From contig JAZNPK010000042.1 of assembly GCA_045589595.1 (NCBI GenBank), forward strand, positions 29,203 through 93,202: DNA of 64,000 nt. Direction: 5' to 3'. The notes under the pieces are model-generated. The model searched no databases. It was given only the letters and a program-made list of their open reading frames with translations, and had not been told where the DNA came from. The DNA comes from SIG77 sp045589595. Lineage in GTDB: Bacteria > Verrucomicrobiota > Lentisphaeria > Victivallales > UBA1829. Shown one piece after another: positions 59,990 to 64,000 of the stretch (its first letter is position 1; every line of letters begins with the position of its first letter). The position numbers and the translations under genes are program-made.

Positions 59990-61921
59990 ATGGCAAAGAT
60001 CAATTCTCAGGAAGCCCTCATGGAGGCATATGCTGCTTGCAAAAACAAACTTGCACTCCGTTGTCTGGCTGAACACGATATTCATTCCGCGAAAAAAGAC
60101 ATCCTCTGCTGCGGCGGTACCGGCTGTCATGCCTCCAATACCCCGGAACTGATGGATAATCTCCGTAAACTGATCAAAGAAAAAGGTCTTGAAAACGACG
60201 TTCGCGTTGTCCAGACCGGCTGCTTTGGTTTCTGCGCACAGGGCCCCATCGTCAAGATCATGCCCGACAATGTTTTCTATGTGCAGGTCACGCCCGAAGA
60301 TGCAGAAGAAATCATTGAAAAACACATCGTCGGCAAAGAGATCGTGGAACGCCTTCTCTTCGTGGAACCCATGCTGAAAGAACGCATCCACGACTATGCC
60401 AAGATGTCCTTCTATGCCAAGCAGGAACGTATTGCTCTGCGCAACTGCGGTCTTCTGAACCCGGAAGACATCGAAGAATACATTGCAAACGACGGTTATC
60501 AGGCACTTGCGAAATGTCTGTTCTCCATGAAACCGGCTGATGTTGTCCGTGAAGTTCTCAACTCCGGTCTCTGCGGCCGTGGCGGTGCAGGCTTCCCCAC
60601 AGGTCTGAAATGGAAGATCGCTGCCGGTGTTCAGGCGGATGAAAAATACATCGTCTGTAATGCTGACGAAGGTGACCCGGGTGCATTCATGGACCGTTCC
60701 ATCATGGAAGGTGACCCTAACAGTATTATTGAAGCTATGGCGATCGGTGCTTATGCCATTGGCGCCCAGCGCGGTCTGGTTTACATCCGTGCGGAATATC
60801 CCCTGGCTGTCTCCCGTCTGCAGATCGCCATTGATGAAGCCCGCGGACTCGGTCTCCTCGGCGATAACATCATGGGTTCTGATTTCTCCTTCGACATCGA
60901 AATCAAACTCGGTGCCGGTGCTTTCGTCTGCGGTGAAGAAACTGCTCTGATCCACTCCATGGAAGGTATGCGCGGCGAACCCACCACCAAGCCCCCCTTC
61001 CCTGCCAATATCGGCGGCGGCTACTGGGGCTGCTCCACCAACGTGAACAACGTGGAAACCTACGCCACCATTCCGCTGATCCTGCTCAAAGGTGCAGCCT
61101 GGTACAGCAAGATCGGTAACTGGAAAGCTGAATTCGATGAAAACGGCGACTTCAAACGCACCATCAGCGGCAATGCCGGTACCAAGGTATTTGCTCTTGC
61201 CGGTCAGATCAACAACGTCGGTCTGGTGGAAGTCCCCATGGGTACCACTCTGCGTGAGATCATCTACGAAATCGGTGGCGGTATCTCCGGCGGCCGTGAA
61301 TTCAAAGCGGTGCAGACCGGCGGTCCCTCCGGCGGCTGTATCACCAAAGAAAACCTGGATACACCCATTGACTACGGCAACCTTTCCAAGATCGGTTCCA
61401 TGATGGGTTCCGGCGGTATGATCGTTCTTTCCGACAAAGACTGCATGCCTGCCATGGCAAAATTCTACCTCGGCTTCACCAAAGATGAATCCTGCGGTAA
61501 ATGCACACCCTGCCGTATCGGTACCCGCCGTATGCTGGAAATGCTGGAAAAAATCTGCGACGGCAATGGCGACGAAAAGATGCTGGATGAACTGGAAACA
61601 CTGGCACAGACCATCGCCGACACTGCTCTCTGCGGTCTCGGTCAGACGGCTCCCAACCCCATTCTCAGCACCCTGCGTTACTTCAGAGATGAATACGTGG
61701 CACATGTCCGCGACAAAAAATGTCCTGCCGGCACCTGCCCGAAACTCTATGAACTGACCATTACCGATGACTGTATCGGTTGTACCAAGTGCAAACGCAA
61801 TTGCCCGGTCGATGCCATCTCCGGCGAGCTGAAAAAGCTCCATGTCATCGATGTGAAGAAGTGCATCAAGTGCGGCGCCTGTATTGATGGTTGCCCGAAA
61901 AAAGCAATTGTCAAGAAATGA
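59990..61921 (+). CDS. NADH-dependent [FeFe] hydrogenase flavoprotein subunit, NuoF-like (HydB/HndC)
   Basis: The product has 643 residues. The N-terminus is a second thioredoxin-like [2Fe-2S] domain (CCGGTGCHAS, CFGFCAQGP). The central FMN/NAD module has CGRGGAGFPTGLKWKIA, VCNADEGDPGAFMDR and LGAGAFVCGEETALI. An SLBB segment follows, then the N3-type [4Fe-4S] SCGKCTPCRIGTRRMLE. Two C-terminal ferredoxin motifs (CIGCTKCKRNCPVDA, CIKCGACIDGCPKKA) complete it. This layout is typical of HydB of trimeric electron-bifurcating hydrogenases. AAGG-like sequence precedes the ATG. Confidence 0.94.
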   Translation: MAKINSQEALMEAYAACKNKLALRCLAEHDIHSAKKDILCCGGTGCHASNTPELMDNLRKLIKEKGLENDVRVVQTGCFGFCAQGPIVKIMPDNVFYVQVTPEDAEEIIEKHIVGKEIVERLLFVEPMLKERIHDYAKMSFYAKQERIALRNCGLLNPEDIEEYIANDGYQALAKCLFSMKPADVVREVLNSGLCGRGGAGFPTGLKWKIAAGVQADEKYIVCNADEGDPGAFMDRSIMEGDPNSIIEAMAIGAYAIGAQRGLVYIRAEYPLAVSRLQIAIDEARGLGLLGDNIMGSDFSFDIEIKLGAGAFVCGEETALIHSMEGMRGEPTTKPPFPANIGGGYWGCSTNVNNVETYATIPLILLKGAAWYSKIGNWKAEFDENGDFKRTISGNAGTKVFALAGQINNVGLVEVPMGTTLREIIYEIGGGISGGREFKAVQTGGPSGGCITKENLDTPIDYGNLSKIGSMMGSGGMIVLSDKDCMPAMAKFYLGFTKDESCGKCTPCRIGTRRMLEMLEKICDGNGDEKMLDELETLAQTIADTALCGLGQTAPNPILSTLRYFRDEYVAHVRDKKCPAGTCPKLYELTITDDCIGCTKCKRNCPVDAISGELKKLHVIDVKKCIKCGACIDGCPKKAIVKK

Positions 61922-61931
61922 GAGTGAAACA

Positions 61932-63674
61932 ATGAGTACTGTCAATCTTACGATCAATGGAAAACAGGTCACCGTACCTGCCGGTTCCACCATTCTTGAT
62001 GCGGCGAAAAAGCTGAACATCAAGATCCCGACCCTCTGCTACTGCGAAAAACTCGGTTGCGGAATCTCCAACAAACCCGCTTCCTGCCGTATCTGTATGG
62101 TGGAAGTGGAGCGCCGCCGCAATCTGGCTCCCGCCTGTGCCACGCCCGTCATGGAAGGCATGGTCGTCCACACCAACACCCAGCGCGCTCTGAAAGCACG
62201 CCGTACGGTTCTGGAACTGATGCTCAGTGACCATCCGCAGGACTGCCTGACCTGCCCGAAAAACCAGGAATGCAGCCTTCAGAAACTGGCGTCTGAATTC
62301 GGTATCAGCGAAGTTGAATTCCCCGGTGCATCCAACAAATTTGAAGTTGACGATTCCAGCGAAGCCATTATGCGCGACCTTTCCAAGTGCATCATGTGCC
62401 GCCGTTGCGAAACGGTCTGCAACAAAGTTCAGACGGTGGGCGCGCTCACCGGCTACGGCCGTGGTTTCAGTGCCAAGGTCGGTACTGCCAGCATGATCCC
62501 GCTGGCGGATACGTCCTGTACCTTCTGCGGTCAGTGCGTCAATGTCTGCCCTGTTGGTGCCATCACCGGTATCAGCTATGTGAAGAAAGTCTGGGCTGCC
62601 ATCAACGATCCCTCCAAGACGGTTATCGTTCAGACCGCTCCGGCTGTCCGCGTGGCTGTCGGTCAGGAATTCGGCTTTGAACCCGGCGTGCCTGTGACGG
62701 GTAAACTCGTTGCCGGTCTCCGCGCTCTGGGCTTCGACAAAGTCTTTGACACCAATTTCTCCGCTGACCTGACCATTATGGAAGAAGGTCATGAGATCGT
62801 GGAACGCATCAAAGCGAACAAGAATCTGCCGATCCTCACCAGCTGCTGCCCCGGCTGGATCAACTTCATCGAACACAACTTCCCCGATCTGCTCCACATT
62901 CCTTCCAGCTGCAAATCCCCGCAGCAGATGTTCGGCACGATCGCGAAGACCTATTACGCTGAAAAGATCGGCGTGAAACCGGAAGATCTGATCGTTGTGT
63001 CCGTGATGCCCTGTCAGGCGAAAAAGTACGAAGCCGCACGCCCCGAATTCTCCAAGGATGGCGTCCGCGACATCGACTTTGTTGTCACGACCCGCGAACT
63101 CTGCCGTATGTTCCGCGAAGCCGGTATCAATCTGGCGAACATGGAAGACGAAGAATACGACAGTCCTCTGGGCATGTCCTCCGGCGCAGCCGACATCTTC
63201 GGCGTCACCGGCGGTGTGCTGGAAGCTGCCTGCCGTTCCGTCTATTTCATGCTCAACGGCAAGAATCTGGAAGGCGATGCCATCAACTTCCGCGCAGTCC
63301 GCGGTCTTGACGGTGTGAAAGAAGCCACGATCCAGATCGCTCCGGGCACCTCCATCAATGTGGCGGTCTGCTCCGGTCTCGGAAATGCCCGTAAAGTTCT
63401 GGAAAAAGTCCAGAGCGAACCCGACAGATTCCAGGCGATCGAAATCATGGCGTGCCCCGGCGGCTGTATCAACGGTGGCGGTCAGCCCTTCCTCCATGAT
63501 CAGACTGACCTGCTGGAAAAACGCATGAAGGGTATCTACACGGAAGACGAACGCAAAACGCTGCGTCTCTCCCATGAAAACCCGGATATCCAGAAACTCT
63601 ACGCTGAATTTCTGGGCGAACCCGGCAGTGAAAAAGCACATCACCTGCTGCACACGACTTACCATCAGAAGTAA
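61932..63674 (+). CDS. [FeFe] hydrogenase catalytic subunit (HydA/HndD, trimeric type)
   Basis: The product has 580 residues. N-terminal [2Fe-2S] ligands lie at about 36-69 (CYCEKLGC, CRIC, ACATP). A His-Cys3 cluster has H101-x3-C105-x2-C108-x5-C114. Two [4Fe-4S] motifs lie at 153-163 (CIMCRRCETVC) and 196-206 (CTFCGQCVNVC). The H-cluster signatures are L1 TSCCPGW (303-309), L2 MPCQAKK (359-365) and L3 MACPGGCINGGGQP (506-519). C305 is the probable proton-relay Cys. It evolves or oxidises H2. With HydC and HydB it makes a group A3-like complex, which in relatives couples NADH and reduced ferredoxin to H2. It starts 10 bp after hydB. Confidence 0.95.
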   Translation: MSTVNLTINGKQVTVPAGSTILDAAKKLNIKIPTLCYCEKLGCGISNKPASCRICMVEVERRRNLAPACATPVMEGMVVHTNTQRALKARRTVLELMLSDHPQDCLTCPKNQECSLQKLASEFGISEVEFPGASNKFEVDDSSEAIMRDLSKCIMCRRCETVCNKVQTVGALTGYGRGFSAKVGTASMIPLADTSCTFCGQCVNVCPVGAITGISYVKKVWAAINDPSKTVIVQTAPAVRVAVGQEFGFEPGVPVTGKLVAGLRALGFDKVFDTNFSADLTIMEEGHEIVERIKANKNLPILTSCCPGWINFIEHNFPDLLHIPSSCKSPQQMFGTIAKTYYAEKIGVKPEDLIVVSVMPCQAKKYEAARPEFSKDGVRDIDFVVTTRELCRMFREAGINLANMEDEEYDSPLGMSSGAADIFGVTGGVLEAACRSVYFMLNGKNLEGDAINFRAVRGLDGVKEATIQIAPGTSINVAVCSGLGNARKVLEKVQSEPDRFQAIEIMACPGGCINGGGQPFLHDQTDLLEKRMKGIYTEDERKTLRLSHENPDIQKLYAEFLGEPGSEKAHHLLHTTYHQK

Positions 63675-63705
63675 GCCATACAGCAGATCCGTGATCTGAC
63701 TTTCA

Positions 63706-63738
63706 GGCGGTACTCCAAACGGGGTGCCGCCTTTTTTT
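63706..63738 (+). terminator. Terminator after the hydrogenase operon
   Basis: GGCGGTACTCC and GGGGTGCCGCC pair with G-U wobbles around a short AAAC loop, followed by seven T (63732-63738). It lies 32 bp after the hydA stop. Confidence 0.85.
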
Positions 63739-63762
63739 GTCTATACCTTCAGGTCAATATAA

Positions 63763-63783
63763 CCTCCGGCTTTGTCGGTGAGG
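63763..63783 (+). repeat. Left-end hairpin candidate of the IS200-type element
   Basis: CCT-CCGGC (63763-63770) and GTCGG-tg-AGG (63774-63783) form a short stem with a TTT loop and a 2-nt bulge. Small imperfect hairpins of this kind near the end are what IS200/IS605 TnpA recognises. The exact element boundary cannot be seen here. Confidence 0.5.
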
Positions 63784-63812
63784 ATAAAAAATCTTTACCA
63801 AGTTCGCAAAAA

Positions 63813-63877
63813 GTCTCCTTTTGATTTTCAGTGTGTAAGACCTGCCAGTCTGCACACCAGAACCATCAAAAGGAGAC
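63813..63877 (+). promoter_or_regulatory. Long stem-loop that buries the tnpA ribosome-binding site
   Basis: GTCTCCTTTTGAT (63813-63825) and ATCAAAAGGAGAC (63865-63877) are perfectly complementary over 13 bp. Inside, GTGTG (63831-63835) pairs with CACAC (63853-63857) and AGAC with GTCT. The AGGAG site (63871-63875) of tnpA at 63885 lies wholly in the stem. Similar leader hairpins keep IS200 transposase translation low. Confidence 0.88.
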
Positions 63878-63884
63878 ATGAAAG

Positions 63885-64000
63885 ATGTCAAACAAAAACA
63901 GTGATAGTTTATCACACAGTCGTTGGAATTGCAAGTACCATATTGTATTTGCGCCAAAATATCGCCGACAGGTAATTTATCAAGCATTGAAAAGCGATAT
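63885..64000 (+). CDS. tnpA: IS200/IS605-family Y1 transposase TnpA, 5' part (truncated by window end)
   Basis: ATG 63885 opens a frame that runs off the window after 38 residues. The start MSNKNSDSLSHSRWNCKYH and the following HIVFAPKYRRQVIYQ match the N-terminus of IS200 TnpA, with HIVFAPKYR being characteristic. This small transposase cuts single-stranded DNA with one tyrosine and two histidines (HUH), not visible yet. The earlier ATG at 63878 stops after eight codons and was rejected. The transposase lies just downstream of the hydrogenase terminator, so the insertion appears to sit between transcription units. Confidence 0.9.
   Translation, partial: MSNKNSDSLSHSRWNCKYHIVFAPKYRRQVIYQALKSD

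Larger units (their letters stand above)
63740..64000 (+). mobile_element. IS200/IS605-type insertion sequence, left part
   Basis: This comprises the left-end hairpin candidate, leader stem-loop and 5' end of tnpA. The left boundary is only approximate (between the terminator at 63738 and the hairpin at 63763). The right end and any tnpB lie beyond the window. Confidence 0.75.

Overview
This 64-kb window reads as chromosomal DNA of a Gram-negative, anaerobic, polysaccharide-degrading bacterium of moderate GC content. The best guess is the Lentisphaerota (Victivallales-like) within the PVC group, with moderate confidence. The evidence is LptD and a LptF/G permease (outer membrane), secreted DUF4838/CBM9-like and GH123-like proteins, stand-alone Flp/Tad-type pilin genes, a lysine/alanine-rich DksA-like protein, and a Rex-linked electron-bifurcating-type [FeFe] hydrogenase operon (fermentative H2 metabolism). 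No rRNA, tRNA or CRISPR array was recognised.

Layout. 1-5.8 kb: translation genes infC(partial)-rpmI-rplT, terminator, pheS-pheT, then a LptF/G permease. 6-18.4 kb: a carbohydrate island. A secreted DUF4838 lipoprotein gene diverges from an IclR regulator that heads a co-directional operon of an enolase-superfamily dehydratase, a GH13 protein, three cytoplasmic GH10 proteins, an RraA/HMG-aldolase-like enzyme and an SDR. This operon carries a clear rearrangement: a 140-bp direct repeat (11963-12102 and 13829-13968, 137/140 identical by eye) brackets a 1.7-kb piece of what looks like a paralogous operon, leaving a chimeric GH13-tail ORF and a truncated rraA. 18.4 kb: a 97-bp GC-rich palindrome that folds as a four-way junction. 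18.6-29.7 kb: an NSS transporter, then rsmB-aroA-lptD (minus strand), a zinc-ribbon coiled-coil protein, a PHP phosphoesterase, a ferredoxin-nitroreductase and a DUF4105 three-gene operon. 29.9-36.4 kb: a secreted LamG/GH123-like protein with a partner, a NifA-architecture regulator that lacks GAFTGA, and an orphan adenine methyltransferase.

36.5-41.9 kb: HPr-trkA-trkH (a PTS phosphocarrier beside potassium uptake), a hypothetical-rdgB pair, and panD. 42-45 kb: a pilin-like/TadE/TadG cluster behind a near-consensus sigma70 promoter. 45.7-46.3 kb: a 620-bp non-coding gap with a convincing XerCD dif-like site, which suggests the replication terminus is near. 46.3-53.1 kb: leuS-adh-glycerate kinase-gmk-coaC-rsmE on the plus strand, converging on dksA-lspA-miaA. 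55-58.6 kb: a PHP phosphatase, a cold-shock protein and a Sel1-repeat secreted protein. 58.6-63.7 kb: rex and hydC-hydB-hydA with a terminator. The window ends inside an IS200-type tnpA whose ribosome-binding site is buried in a long hairpin.

Many promoters have readable TTGAAA/TTGACA-(16/17)-TATATT boxes and are listed. All functional calls rest on motif recognition by eye; no database search was run.
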